Source of the DNA: Halocaridina rubra
Taxonomy: Eukaryota > Arthropoda > Malacostraca > Decapoda > Atyidae
DNA: 43,407 nt
Direction of reading: 5' to 3'
Assembly (NCBI GenBank): GCA_037179515.1
Contig: JAXCGZ010021502.1
Coordinates: 1 to 43,407, forward strand
Part shown: in pieces, positions 21,870 through 34,702 of the stretch
Layout: every line of letters begins with the position of its first letter
How positions within the stretch are numbered: the stretch's first letter is position 1
Program-made: the position numbers and the translations under genes
Notes under the pieces: generated by a model
The model's database searches: none
Seen by the model: only the letters and a program-made list of their open reading frames with translations
What the model was told of the DNA's origin: nothing

Positions 21870-24389
21870 TTTAGAGTTTGCATTGTAGGCGATTTTAATT
21901 TTAGACATATTAACTGGGAAACCATTACAGGTGATAGTAGCTCTAAGGAGTTTTTGGAAGTAGTAGAAGACAATTTCCTTTCTCAGCATGTACATGAAGC
22001 AACACGGGGAGTGAATACACTAGATTTAGTTCTTAGTAATAGAGAGAATATGGTTACAAATTTAGAAGTTGGTGAAAAATTGGGCAACAGTGACCATGAT
22101 TCCATTAGATTTAACATAATTTTCAAGGAAACTATAAAGGAAAATAAGAATATTGTTCCAAACTTTAGAGCAGGAGATTTTGAGGGCTTAAAAACTAAAT
22201 TATCTAATGAGGTATGGGAAGGGATTTCTGGGGTACAGATGTGGGTAGTTAATCCAGCAGGTCAGGTCGCAGGTAGCGGATTACCCCGAAATTTGGGTAC
22301 CACATGCCAAGGATTATCACAAGATAAGATCAATACATTAAATTCTCTCACAGGAAAGAACAGCAGCCCGTCAGTTAATATAAATTTGGATGAGGAATAT
22401 AATAATTTTGTCATGACTCTTAAGAATAGTCAGAGAGACTATATTCCCATGAAACATTGCAGATCAAGAAAAAATTACCCTAAATGGATGAACAATAGAA
22501 TAAAGAATCTTATAGGTATTAAAAGAGGAATATACAGGAAACTAAAAAGAGGTGAAGAGCAGGTGAGGCAGCAATATATACAGTTAAACAGGGAAGTTAA
22601 AAAGATAGTTAGAGAGTCGAAAAGAAAATACGAAGTTCGAATAGCAGGAGAAGCTAAAGAAAATCCTAAAGGGTTTTATCAACATTATCAAACAAAATTT
22701 AAGAAAAAAGTCGGACCAATTGAAGTAGCCAATGGCCATATCACAGATGACGATAAAGTGATGTGTACATGTTTAAATGATTATTTCTTATCTGTATTTA
22801 CAAATGAAAACTTGGAAAATATTCCGGAAGTAGAATCCATTTACAGAGACAGTCCCGATAATATACTTAGTTCAATAAATATTACGAGAGAGGAGGTAAT
22901 AAAAGAAATAGATAAATTAAAGGCTCATAAATCTCCGGGACCTGATGGAATATATGCTAGAATATTAAAGGAATGCAAGGAAGAGCTTAGTTGTCCTCTA
23001 ACTGCATTATTTAATAATTCAATAAAATTAGGATCGGTACCCATGGAGTGGAAATTGGCAGATGTGGTACCAATATTTAAAAAAGGAGAACGTGTTAAAA
23101 AGAATAATTATAGGCCGGTAAGTTTAACGTCAACAGTGGGTAAGATTCTAGAATCCATAATTGCAAATAAAATAAGGGCACATCTAGAATTACACAGACT
23201 GATAAAACTTTCACAACACGGGTTTCTTAAGGGTTTTTCGTGCCTTACAAACTTACTGTCTTTTTATTCAGAAGTTTACGAGGCAGTAGATTGTGGCAAA
23301 GAATATGATACAATATATCTAGATTTTAGCAAAGCTTTTGATAGAGTTCCTCACAGGAGATTAGTTAAAAAGCTGGAAGCTCATGGTATAGGAGGAGCTG
23401 TGCTCAGATGGATCAAACAATGGTTAAAAGACAGAAAACAGAGGGTTTGCATAAATGGAGAGAAATCAGAGTGGGGCTCGGTTACAAGCGGGGTACCACA
23501 AGGCTCGGTACTGGGTCCTCTGTTGTTCATCGTATATCTAAATGATCTGGATTCGGATATCAGTAGTAACCTAAGTAAATTCGCAGACGACACTAAAATA
23601 GGTAGAACTATAAATGGAAAAGAAGACATTCATGCTTTACAGGAAGATCTAAATAGATTATCTGAATGGTCGGACAAATGGCAAATGGAATTTAATGTTG
23701 AAAAATGTAAAGTAGTTAAAATGGGTACTATAAAAGACAATACTAGTTATAAGCTAAATAACCATGAAATCATGAGTTCTCAGTGTGAAAGGGATTTGGG
23801 AGTTCTTGTGAGTAGTAGTCTTAAGCCAAGAGAGCAATGCACAGCAGTCAGAAATAAAGCAAACAGAATTTTAGGATTTATCTCAAGAAGCGTCAGCAAT
23901 AGGACGGAAAAAGTTATTTTGCAGCTCTATCTTGCATTAGTTAGGCCCCATTTAGATTATGCTGTGCAATTCTGGTCACCCTATTATAGAATGGAAATTG
24001 AATCCTTGGAGAGAGTGCAACGAAGAATGACCAAGATGATACACAATATCAGAAATCTACCATATGAGGACAGATTAAAAAAACTTAATCTACATTCTCT
24101 AGAGAGGCGAAGAGTTAGGGGGGATATGATTGAAGTGTATAAATGGTTTAAAGGGATTAACAAGGGAGATATTAATAAAGTTTTAAAAATTCATGATCAA
24201 ACCAGAACTCGTAATAATGGATTTAAGCTTGATAAATTTAGGTTCAGAAGGGAAATTGGTAAAAATTGGTTTGGTAATAGAGTAGCTGATGCATGGAACA
24301 AGCTTCCTAGTATGATAGTAAATGCCAATACCTTAGACACCTTCAAATGTAGATTAGATAGACATATGACAGAGGTAGGGTGGGTATGA
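21870..24389 (+). CDS. LINE pol fragment: endonuclease C-terminus and reverse transcriptase
   Basis: Single uninterrupted frame of about 840 codons after a stop at 21867-21869; there is no real start codon because the element is 5'-truncated. Endonuclease remnant residues ~1-95, RT core ~330-620, C-terminal domain to the end. The FADD catalytic pair is intact. A stretch encoded at ~22225-22380 (VQMWVVNPAGQVAGSGLPRN and following) lies between the conserved 'WEGIS' and 'YNNFVMTLK' blocks and has no counterpart I know in CR1 proteins; it looks like an in-frame insertion. Any product would act in target-primed reverse transcription of LINE RNA. Confidence 0.85.
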   Translation, partial: FRVCIVGDFNFRHINWETITGDSSSKEFLEVVEDNFLSQHVHEATRGVNTLDLVLSNRENMVTNLEVGEKLGNSDHDSIRFNIIFKETIKENKNIVPNFRAGDFEGLKTKLSNEVWEGISGVQMWVVNPAGQVAGSGLPRNLGTTCQGLSQDKINTLNSLTGKNSSPSVNINLDEEYNNFVMTLKNSQRDYIPMKHCRSRKNYPKWMNNRIKNLIGIKRGIYRKLKRGEEQVRQQYIQLNREVKKIVRESKRKYEVRIAGEAKENPKGFYQHYQTKFKKKVGPIEVANGHITDDDKVMCTCLNDYFLSVFTNENLENIPEVESIYRDSPDNILSSINITREEVIKEIDKLKAHKSPGPDGIYARILKECKEELSCPLTALFNNSIKLGSVPMEWKLADVVPIFKKGERVKKNNYRPVSLTSTVGKILESIIANKIRAHLELHRLIKLSQHGFLKGFSCLTNLLSFYSEVYEAVDCGKEYDTIYLDFSKAFDRVPHRRLVKKLEAHGIGGAVLRWIKQWLKDRKQRVCINGEKSEWGSVTSGVPQGSVLGPLLFIVYLNDLDSDISSNLSKFADDTKIGRTINGKEDIHALQEDLNRLSEWSDKWQMEFNVEKCKVVKMGTIKDNTSYKLNNHEIMSSQCERDLGVLVSSSLKPREQCTAVRNKANRILGFISRSVSNRTEKVILQLYLALVRPHLDYAVQFWSPYYRMEIESLERVQRRMTKMIHNIRNLPYEDRLKKLNLHSLERRRVRGDMIEVYKWFKGINKGDINKVLKIHDQTRTRNNGFKLDKFRFRREIGKNWFGNRVADAWNKLPSMIVNANTLDTFKCRLDRHMTEVGWV

Positions 24390-24560
24390 ATAGGTTAGTG
24401 CTTATTAGAAAAATCATAAAAAGAAAAACAGAATAAATAAGTAGAGTAGAATAGAATAGGTTAGACATGCTGAAAATACAATTCAAAAATGGAGCTGCCT
24501 CGTGTGTGCCAGTAGGCATGTTGCAGTGTCCTCTATTCTTATGTTCTTATGTTCTAATTG
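21870..24560 (+). mobile_element. CR1-like LINE, 5'-truncated, with an open RT frame
   Basis: The frame is open from 21870 (first residues FRVCIVGDFNFRHINWE) to the stop at 24387-24389. It contains the C-terminal half of the AP endonuclease (GDFN, LDLVLSNR, NSDHDSIRF), then a full reverse transcriptase: SPGPDGI (~22932), LDFSKAFDRVPHR (~23323), SGVPQGSVLGPL (~23489) and catalytic FADD (~23580), then the CR1-type C-terminal region (RPHLDYAVQFWSP, ERVQRRMTKM, FGNRVADAWNKLPS). The 3' end carries short TTCTTATG repeats (~24536-24556), like the octamer repeats that end CR1 elements. The 5' part of the endonuclease and any ORF1 are missing, so it is not autonomous as seen, but the RT has no stop or shift. 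Confidence 0.9.
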
Positions 24561-24589
24561 TTGACATCGCATGGGAGATAAGTGTAGGA

Positions 24590-25370
24590 TTTTGATTGTA
24601 GGATATTTTAACCACAGAGATAGATTGGATAAATCTTGACCCGCACAGTGGGGAGGATTCATTTGGAGCAAAATTCCTAGTGTGCAAGGAAATTTTTTGC
24701 ACCGATAAGTAGTGGAATCAGGGATGGGGTTGAGCCATCACTGCGATCTAGCATTCACAGATAATATGTTGGATATTGAAAAATTTAATATGAACCACCA
24801 ATAGGAAAAAGTGACCACTGAGTGTTGTTGATAGAGTAAATCATCGACGATATTCTACCTGAAAGCAGGGGCACTGTGAAGGATACAATGAGGATCCATT
24901 CGAAATGAGAGTATAACGAAATTAATGAACTTTTTTGCAATTATTGACTGGCTGACCTTATATATCATCAAATCTGTACATGAAATGTATAAAATCTTTT
25001 TTTGAGGAATATGGGAAGATAGTTACTTGTTGCATGCCTTCCACCAAAATAAGAGTTATTTATGCAAGAGAGAAATGGTTCAGTAATTAGTGTAAGAGAG
25101 CAAGGGAGTGGAGAGACAAATGCTGGAAAATGAATAGGAGAAAAACATAAATGTCTGGCAGACTTACAAAGGAGCAAGAAATTATTACCTAAGTAAAAGA
25201 AGAGAGGCAGAGAGAGATTATGAAAGGGATTTTACCAGGAAGGCTAAAGAAAACCCAAACTTTTCCTCAGCTTTATCAGAGGAAAACTGAAAGTCAAAGA
25301 ACAGATTTTACTGTTAAAGAGAGCGGATGGAAGCATCCATATATGTTGATTCTATTTGGGATATTCTCAA
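24590..25370 (+). pseudogene. Decayed CR1-like LINE, endonuclease end and linker
   Basis: Directly after the CR1-like element, a second, much older fragment in the same orientation. Near 24598-24670 a frame reads VGYFNHREIDWINLDPHSGE and DSFGAKFL (endonuclease GDFN...REIDW). Near 25145-25262 another reads INVWQTYKGARNYYLSKRRE then AERDYERDFTRKAKENPN, the linker between endonuclease and RT. Stops and shifts lie between. No RT core remains after about 25370. Identification rests on these two conserved blocks in the correct order. Confidence 0.7.
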
Positions 25371-26222
25371 GGTTCCGAAAACCATATACACAGCACGACT
25401 AAGTTTACATTAAATACAATAAAAAAGAAACAAACAAAAAAACTATAAATTACGAAATGGGCGGAGTAATGGACAACAAGAGTATATTACATAGTCAGGA
25501 CAAAAATCCATGCAGACTGACAGAAGCACAGACTGATTAGGTTCATAGATCTCAGTCTTTTTACATCTTATCACGTACAAATAGACTAAACTACTAACAT
25601 GTCGGTTATCTCAACGGGAGGAAAAGAAGAAACTTTAAAAAGATATTTCATGAGTATTGAAATGCCCGAAGCCATTACTTCACGGAAGATGAAATCGATT
25701 GCGGTTTATGCTCCGTCAAGTTTACCAAAGTTCAGTATGTGAAATTTCTCAAAAAAAGCGAATTTTTGAGACGAATTTCCTTGTTTTCTATTCATTGCTG
25801 GGTAACATAATCATTACTGTTTGAAAAGTCCAATACAGCTTACAATATTCCAACATTAAGATCCTAAAATGGCGTTATAAAGAATACAATATTCCCGTTA
25901 ACTGTACTTCTACTCGAAGACAGTTCGGCATTTTCTTTTTCTGGGGTATTTCATTAAATTTTGGACAAGACATTCGGTCTCTCCTTCATGCCTTAGTAAA
26001 GTTTGTAACCAACCCAATCTGCATTCTTGTGAGTGGAACAACTTATTCTAAGCAAGATTTATAAAATTATCAGATGTTTCATGTTTCAATAGACACCATT
26101 GCCATTAGCACTGAATCACCTGCTCATAGTGCAATGAAGTTGCATTTTCAATAGTGGTTTTTGCACTATGAAGCATGACTGTTAATGTGTTTTTTTATTT
26201 TGCTGTTTAATATACGATAAAA
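25371..26222. other. No recognised gene; one short inverted repeat
   Basis: TCATAGTGCAA (26124-26134) and its complement TTGCACTATGA (26161-26171) form an 11-bp stem. Otherwise anonymous. Confidence 0.5.
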
Positions 26223-26570
26223 TGGATCAACTGAAGAATATTCCCCCAGACCCCCCCCCAAGGGGGAGATTCTTCAGTTGATCTGAGTTAGGGGGGAGAT
26301 TCTTCAGTACGGTCTGTCTGTCTGTTTAGTTTGGTTAGATTAGGTTAGGTCTTTATTTCGTAACTGAAATTCATCCATCCAAATATTCCAAGGTAGATAA
26401 ACAGACAGACCTAACCTAACCTAACCTAACACATCCCTTCCCATCTGACATGTCACAACACCCCATCTCTAGTTTCTCTCTGAAGCTGTTACGCCGGGCA
26501 CTCTGGGGGGAGATTCTTCAGGTTCTTCAGTTGGGTACTCGGGGGGGGGGGGAGATTTTTCAGTTGATCC
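26223..26570. repeat. Block of G/C runs, inverted motifs and telomere-type TTAGG/CCTAA repeats
   Basis: GGATCAACTGAAGAAT (26224-26239) faces ATTCTTCAGTTGATC (26269-26283) across C9/G5 runs, an inverted repeat. GGGGAGATTCTTCAG-like motifs recur near 26291, 26507 and (as GGGGAGATTTTTCAGTTGATCC) 26549. Between them GGTCTGTCTGTCTGTTT (26311-26327) faces AAACAGACAGACC (26399-26411), with GATTAGGTTAGG on one side and four CTAAC units (26411-26430) on the other. The pentamer is the arthropod telomere repeat. Confidence 0.85.
26431..26495 (+). repeat. Dispersed repeat family B, short copy 4
   Basis: ACATCCCTTCCCATCTGACATG, CACAACACCCCATCTCTAG, then CGCCGGGCA: same motif order as copy 2. It follows directly after (CCTAA)n. 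Confidence 0.55.
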
Positions 26571-27256
26571 GATAAATTATACGATTAATACAGACCACCT
26601 TCTTTAAAGGCGAAAAAAAAAAAAAATAGGAAAAGTGTCATTGCTAAGAAAATATAAGGCGGAATTCTGTTTGTTTGAAGGTGGAAGACTTGCGTTTGTT
26701 TACTTGTAAACATCGTCTTCTTTATCTTCTAGTTAATTATCAAACTCTTTTCTTCTGATTTTACGCGCGCAGTCGCGGATGACGATCAATGTTTAACTTA
26801 GAGTTTAAAAATGTCACCTGAGCAAAGAACACATTTTGGAAAAATTAAAAAATATACAGCATTGCTTCCGTAACACATCGCTGACGCGATTAAAAAGCTG
26901 AAATAATTGCATTAATGGTTTTCCTTAGGCTGGATATTGTCTAATATACTATTTATATACTCTAAATATTTGTTATAGGTCTTGTATTTATGGATTTCGA
27001 TATAATTAAATCTAGTAAGTAGTGTATACCTTATCTTTAAAATCCTACGGAAAAAGCAAGCACATTACGATACAAAAAACCGTATGTCTATTGATATGAT
27101 ATCAGTATGCGATTTACCCCGACCGAAAAAATGACAGAAAACTCAAAACCATAACTTCTGATATTTCCTGGTGATAATTAGGCAATATGAAGACAGACAA
27201 GAGGACATTGTAACGTACAACTTCTTGACAAGAAGAGAATACAACTCCAGGGGAAT

Positions 27257-27469
27257 ATGACAGCAATTCGAGATGGTTGTCAGTTCACGATACTTTTCTT
27301 AGTTGTGTTGCGTAGTGACTGTAAAGGGGGACATATTCCTACAACTGGAAGTCGCAAAATTGTACCTGATTGCGACGAGTCCAGTGAAGAGATTTCTAAA
27401 GAAACTTGTAACTTACACACACACACCTGTACATCTGTATTGCCTACGTGTCGTAGGCAGTGGATATGA
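27257..27469 (+). CDS. Small Cys-rich open frame, possibly secreted
   Basis: Seventy codons from ATG: MTAIRDGCQFTILFLVVLRS has a short hydrophobic core (FTILFLVVL) like a signal peptide. The rest contains six more Cys (DCKGG, DCDE, TCNLHTHTCT, TCRRQWI). The CACACACACA run encodes THTHT. No family is recognised and no splice or promoter support is visible; it may be chance. Confidence 0.18.
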   Translation: MTAIRDGCQFTILFLVVLRSDCKGGHIPTTGSRKIVPDCDESSEEISKETCNLHTHTCTSVLPTCRRQWI

Positions 27470-27564
27470 AATATCAAGCGAAAAGGCGATGAAACAGAAA
27501 GGCAAGAGTGAATCCTCTACCCAAACCATTGGTTACATTGCTGGCCAGCGACTCAGATAATTTC

Positions 27565-27567
<3 letters not shown>

Positions 27568-27608
<41 letters not shown>
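27568..27608. repeat. (AG)n microsatellite
   Basis: About 40 bp of GA repeats. Confidence 0.98.
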
Positions 27609-27611
<3 letters not shown>

Positions 27612-28785
27612 TCAAAGTTGTCTTATCACTATTTACAGTCATGTAGAATCTATCAACGGAATTATTGCATAGTATAGAAATAACTCGCTCTTGCTAACTT
27701 AACCTGAAGATAAAGTTCTTTAATACAGAAAAAATCTTAATTTAAAGGAAAATAATAGCCAAATTTCTGCAGTACTGACATGAAGCGAATTCAGGTTAGC
27801 GATAACAAATAAAAAAAAAAATAATATCGATACATTTCACTAAAACTTGGTGCGATTTGGCATCCATAATAGGTTGTGTAAAAGACTTGAAGGTCAAATT
27901 ATTCCAGTCATTCACGGGAAGTAAGGCATCTTGACGATTTAGTTGCATCCCTCCTTCAGGGTATCTGCACAGTGCTCTTTTAGTGCGAGCATCTCGTCAA
28001 CTTCTTCATCAGATAAAACCTAGATAAAGGTAAACCTTTTTAGACTACATACCTTATCAACGTACTTTAAAACGATCAATACTTACCTTAACTAGTGTAT
28101 AGATTGGAATGTATCGATTTTTATAACGGAACACCTGCCATCCTCTCTCTGTCTCTGCTCACGTAATGAACGCACAGAAAAAAAAATAGTACTTTGTTAA
28201 CAGATATTCACGCTATCGAGGTAATGGCACCTAATATGGAGTCTTTCTCATGTGATGTGCATATAAAGGGATAAAAAAGATAAATACATGATGAACAGAA
28301 TATGAAGTATATATCGCTAACACATAAACAATGATATGAACTTTGGGTTTTGCATGTCATTAATGATCTTAATACTCCCAGTGTCCGAAATAAAAAAAAA
28401 TACTAGCAAATTTTGTTTAAATTATGTTATGCCATGATAACTGCTTACCTAAGGCTTCCCTATAATTAAAAAAAAATACCGGTAATAAAAAAAACTTTAC
28501 CCATCAATAATAGTAACATTGAAAACTTAAATCAGCTGTTAGAAAAAATGTAACAATTCTTATTGCAAAATTTGAGAACATCTAATTAATCCAAGCATCA
28601 TATACTTTATACTGTACTCAAAATAGCATAGAGTTGACGCGGTGCGAATGTTTTAATTTTATTCATTAAACATCTGCCTGACTATACCATATGCTTATTG
28701 TTGGTCCGAAGTGCTGACCTCAGGGTGTGGTCACACATGTGCAGATACACCACGTGTCGTGAAAATATCAGTGACCAACATGTGT

Positions 28786-28832
28786 GGAGAGAGAGAGAGA
28801 GAGAGAGTAATAATAATAATAATAATAATAAG
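28786..28832. repeat. (GA)n then (TAA)n at a LINE 3' end
   Basis: (GA) 28786-28807 joins (TAA) 28808-28832; the latter is the 3' tail of the minus-strand LINE. Confidence 0.95.
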
Positions 28833-28877
28833 ACTTTATTTCCAACATACATTGGGTATTCAAATATGGGTGTACTA

Positions 28878-30095
28878 TTAAAATTTACAAGTAAAATCTT
28901 CCTTTAAGAGTAACTTCTTAAGATTATATTTAAAAGTATACACTGAACCAGCATTTTTTAGTTCTCTGGGAAGCTGATTATATAAATGAGGTCCACGAAT
29001 GTTTATATCTCTTGAGCCAATATCAGTTTTAGACCTTCGTACTAATAAATCTTCCCCTTGACGGGTAGTTAACCCGGTAACTGAGCTTACTGTAGAAAAA
29101 TTATACAAGCAATCAGGAAGATTGTTTCTTAGTATATTAAAAACAAAGGTACATATATCAAAAACATATTTATCTCTAATCTTTATCCATTTTAGATCTT
29201 TTAAAACAGGAGAGATGTGCTCGTATTTTCTTACATTGCCAACAGCCACTCGTGCTGCAAAGTTTTGTAACTTTTGTATTCTTTGTAATTGAGTCTTATT
29301 TGTACATCCCCAAACTTTGAGACAGTAATTAATTAAACTCATAGCTAAGGACTGGACAATTATTATACGAGTTGATGTTTCAAATGAGTCTTTTACCCTA
29401 TTTAGATATATTAGAGTACCCATTACTTTTTTATAAATTTCATCTATATGCATTTCAAAATTCATGTAACGGTCAAAATAGACACCTAGGTTCTTTACCG
29501 AGTTCATTGGCTTAATGATATTACCGTTAAAATTTATATGAAGATTGTCATCAACTTCTGATAATAATTGTCTGGATCCGATAAGAATAGATTGGGTTTT
29601 AGTTTCATTAAGTAACAGACCATTTTTTAGAAAGTAACGTTTAGCCATATACAAAATTTCTTCTGCTCTACGAATAATATTTTCTAAATCATTAATTTCT
29701 CCTTCAATTAAGATTTGAGTATCGTCAGCATATTGAATGACATAACAGTTAGGTAAATATTTTACTAGATCGTTTACATATATTAGAAAAAGTATAGGTC
29801 CTAGGATCGATCCCTGAGGGACCCCAAACAATACCATCTTGCGACTTGAGACTACATCTTTTATTCTGACTGACTGGTAGCGGTTTTTTAAATAGTTCTC
29901 GAACCAGCTTGGGTCAATGTTCATTTTTTTGCATTTTTCTAATAGAATGGTATGGTGTACACTATCAAAAGCTTTAGAAAGATCGAGTAGTAGTAGCAAT
30001 GATATTTTCTTATTATCTATATTTTTGTATATTTCATCTGATATTTTCAATAAGGCAGTTTCAGTTGATAATTTTGGCCTGAAACCGTGTTGACT
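28878..30095 (-). pseudogene. LINE RT, C-terminal half (fingers/palm to the end)
   Basis: Open frame beginning HGFRPKLSTETALLKISDEI (about 30095 downward; the preceding part is in another frame) and ending KEDFTCKF-stop at 28878. RT motifs in order: DLSKAFDSVHH, FGVPQGSILGPILFLIY, QYADDTQI (catalytic Asp pair present), LLLNETKTQSILIG, KNLGVYFD, then the C-terminal domain. No stop occurs within this part, so decay is mild compared with the frameshift joining it to the upstream half. Confidence 0.85.
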
Positions 30096-31123
30096 TTTTG
30101 CAATAAGTATTTTTTTTCAAGAAACTCACTTAACTGATTTGCAACAATCTTTTCAAGTATCTTTGATAAAATTGGTAGTAAAGAGATTGGTCTATAGTTA
30201 GAGACGTCGTCAGGATTTCCATTTTTAAAACCAGGAATTACATGGGGATTTTTCCATAAATCTGGGTAGATATTGGTAACTATGGAAGTATTGATTATTA
30301 CCGTCAGATAATAAGCTATTACAAATAATGAATCTCTAATAAAACGAAAACAAATTCCATCTGATCCATATGCATTAGAGTCTTTCAGATTTTTTATTAC
30401 TAAGATTACTGTATTACAATCTACTGTAGTAGGGTTAAAGACATCATTACTTCTATTGAATGCACTATGTTCTTGAAGATTAACATTATTATTATTATTA
30501 CTACCATCATCACTATTATCATTACCATTACTACCACCATCATTATTATTTACACCATTATCAACATTTCTATTATTATTACTACTACCATCATCATTAT
30601 TATTACCACCATTACTATTATTGATTTCATTTATTTCTTTTTTTGTTTTTTCAAAGGTTTTTTTCCCCACTTCAGCGAAAAAATTATTGAACTCTTCTGC
30701 TTTAGCACTTACATCTACCTCATCGGGTATAATTGATATGTTACTACTTTTATTACAGTTATTGGAAAGCATGGTTTTAGCAATTTTCCATGTATCAGAG
30801 ATATTGCCTTTAGCGTTTTGAAATTCATTTTTGTAATACTGTTTCTTACTGTTACTTAATAATGATTTTACTTGTTTCTTATGCTCTGTAAACTTTTCTC
30901 TTAAAGGGATATTATCTCTTTGTAGTTTTACTTCATTTTGTAGTTTGTCTCTTTCTTTCATAATGTTTTTTATGTCATCTGTTATCCAAGGAGCGGGGGG
31001 ACGAAATATTTCTCTTGTCACGAGTGGTGCACATCGATCTATACATGATGATAAGACACTGGTTAAAATATTTACTTGTGTATTAATATTATCGGTATAT
31101 AGAATTTCATTTATGTACTTCAT
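30047..31123 (-). pseudogene. LINE linker and N-terminal RT half with an Asn-rich insert
   Basis: Frame of 358 codons that ends in a missense tail (VNTVSGQNYQLKLPY) after a one-base shift near 30100. It carries the linker after the endonuclease (APWITDDIKNIMKERDKLQN, KKQYYKNEFQ) and RT motifs 0-2 (NAYGSDGICFRFIRD, NYRPISLLPILSKILEK). Between them, residues ~168-215 are an Asn/Asp/Gly/Ser low-complexity run encoded by AAT/AAC/GGT-type triplets at ~30480-30620. This is an in-frame trinucleotide expansion, unusual for this protein region. Confidence 0.85.
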
Positions 31124-31434
31124 TCATAAGTAAACTACAAAGTAATTCTTGTGAATAATTTCTTAAGCATCTGAATCTTTTAAAGGTTGGTTGTCTCTTT
31201 GGTTTGCGAATATTTAGGGACGTTACAATTTCCTCGTGGTCTGCTATAGGGCATGGCATTACGTCACACTTAGTTATCATATGTTTGGAGTTTGTTATTA
31301 CTAGATCGATTTGGGAAACTGAAGTGGGAGTGATTCTAGTTGGTTTATTTATAATCTGTTCTAGATTTAAATTCTTAATAAGTCTACTCATTTTATTTTC
31401 TCTTTTTAGTTGATCATCATTAAAATCGCCAGAT
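31107..31434 (-). pseudogene. LINE endonuclease C-terminus
   Basis: The frame starts after a stop beside the (CT)n tract and reads LLSGDFNDDQLKRENKMSRL, then INKPTRITPTSVSQIDLVIT and CPIADHEE (the SDH-type catalytic motif of AP endonucleases, here ADH). It ends NEVHK-stop at 31107, where a frameshift separates it from the RT frame. The N-terminal two thirds are absent. Confidence 0.75.
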
Positions 31435-31455
31435 AAAAGCTAATAATCCTAATCT

Positions 31456-33544
<2,089 letters not shown>

Positions 33545-33599
33545 TCACTGAGAATTGTAATGGAGATAATATTTTTGATAACTATGATAGGTATATTTA

Positions 33600-33905
33600 G
33601 TATAGACAGAGTGAAAAATTAACTTGTCGGGCAGAGAATTGGTGTTGAAAGAAAGCTACCAGAAAAATTAGGTGAGAGAGGAATGAGATGGTTTGGCCAT
33701 ATTGAAAGAATAAATGATGAATTTATAACAAAGAGAGTTTGGAAAACGAAAGTAATAAGAGTGAGGCTGAAAGAAAGATCTAGAATGAGAAAGATTTATG
33801 AGGTGATATGGGATAAGGGCACAGGATGTACGTGGTATGTCAGTGAAGCCGGGAAGAGAAGTTCAAGAGATAGGAATGATTGGAGAAAGATTGTGGATAT
33901 GTGAC
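33600..33905 (+). pseudogene. Non-LTR retrotransposon C-terminal fragment
   Basis: One frame from ~33683 reads MRWFGHIERINDEFITKRVW then RMRKIYEVIWDKG and AGKRSSRDRNDWRKIVDM-stop. It matches the LINE C-terminal pattern 'RWFGHVERM.E...TKRV...RGRPR..W.......ARDR..WR..V'. About 80 bp upstream shows the preceding block in a broken frame. The following sequence to ~34270 may be its 3' UTR but has no clear marks. Confidence 0.7.
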
Positions 33906-34702
33906 TCAGGACAGAGGGATTTCTTACACCTGCTATCACAATAAATTGGGACAGGTGGATGTGGTGGGGATTGCCATGACATGAAATGATGAAGGTAAAC
34001 CAGCTACGGCTGTTGGGCCTCATATCAGAATATCCTTGCCCACTTACCTCATGGATGGCTCAGAGTGGTGGTGGTGGGAATTGTAGCAGACCTTTATCTC
34101 CAAGTGATCGAGGTCCGTTATCCTCTGGTGAATGTGTGTGCTTTGACTCTTCCACCTCCTCTAAAGAGGCATTACAGCCATTATTTATATACTGTAAATA
34201 TATTTTTTCTGCCAAGAGCATTTCTCATTCACCAATAGTGTGTTTTTTACTACCCTATTTTATTAAAATCTGAGATCTTTTTATTAACAATGAGGTATTT
34301 TGTAGAGAGATGAAGTTTTTCATGTAATACTGACTCTGATAATGGTAATTTTCTTACATATCATGGCCTCAGAACTAATTGAGTGAAGTGAATGAAAACA
34401 AAATTACCTTATAATACAAATGAATAGCTATACCTTTCATGTACTATAATCAAACAAAGAATCTTTGCAAAGCTGTCCCTAGTACTGTACTGTACAGTAT
34501 ATCTTATCTCTAATCATATGACTGCTGTTGATAAAAACTGTTTTACTCCCACTAATCTACAGTAGAACACATTTTTTGTTTGAAAATAGTGGATTAAAAC
34601 AAACAGGTAAGTTAATTAAAAAACAAAGCATGATTACTTCTAACATTTTAGCATTTATAATACTGAAAATATCAAGAGAAAGTCATATTTGACAATCATT
34701 TT
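33906..34702. other. Sequence upstream of the exon array
   Basis: The first 300 bp may be the 3' UTR of the LINE fragment. The remainder is AT-rich and would be the upstream intron or promoter side of the BLVRB-like gene. No TATA box, initiator or 5'-UTR exon could be singled out. Confidence 0.4.

Larger units (their letters stand above)
28808..31440 (-). mobile_element. L2/Crack-like LINE on the minus strand, frameshifted
   Basis: Read on the minus strand: endonuclease C-terminus (LSGDFNDD at ~31430, IDLVITNS, IADHEE) to ~31107; linker and first RT half 31123-30047 (SDGICFRFIRDS, NYRPISLLPILSKILE); second RT half to 28878 (LLDLSKAFDSVHHTILL, GVPQGSILGPILF, catalytic YADD, C-terminal block GPHLYNQLPRELKNA). 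Two frameshifts, near 31110-31120 and near 30100, and the missing 5' end make it inactive. The 3' UTR is only about 45 bp, contains AATAAA and ends in a (TTA)n tail (28808-28832). The clade is given from the RT and C-terminal pattern; CR1 superfamily is safe, the exact clade less so. Confidence 0.88.

Noticed and set aside
30467..31133. Plus-strand open frames opposite the LINE
   Set aside because: They are shadows of the minus-strand RT frame and the triplet repeat (poly Ile/Thr).
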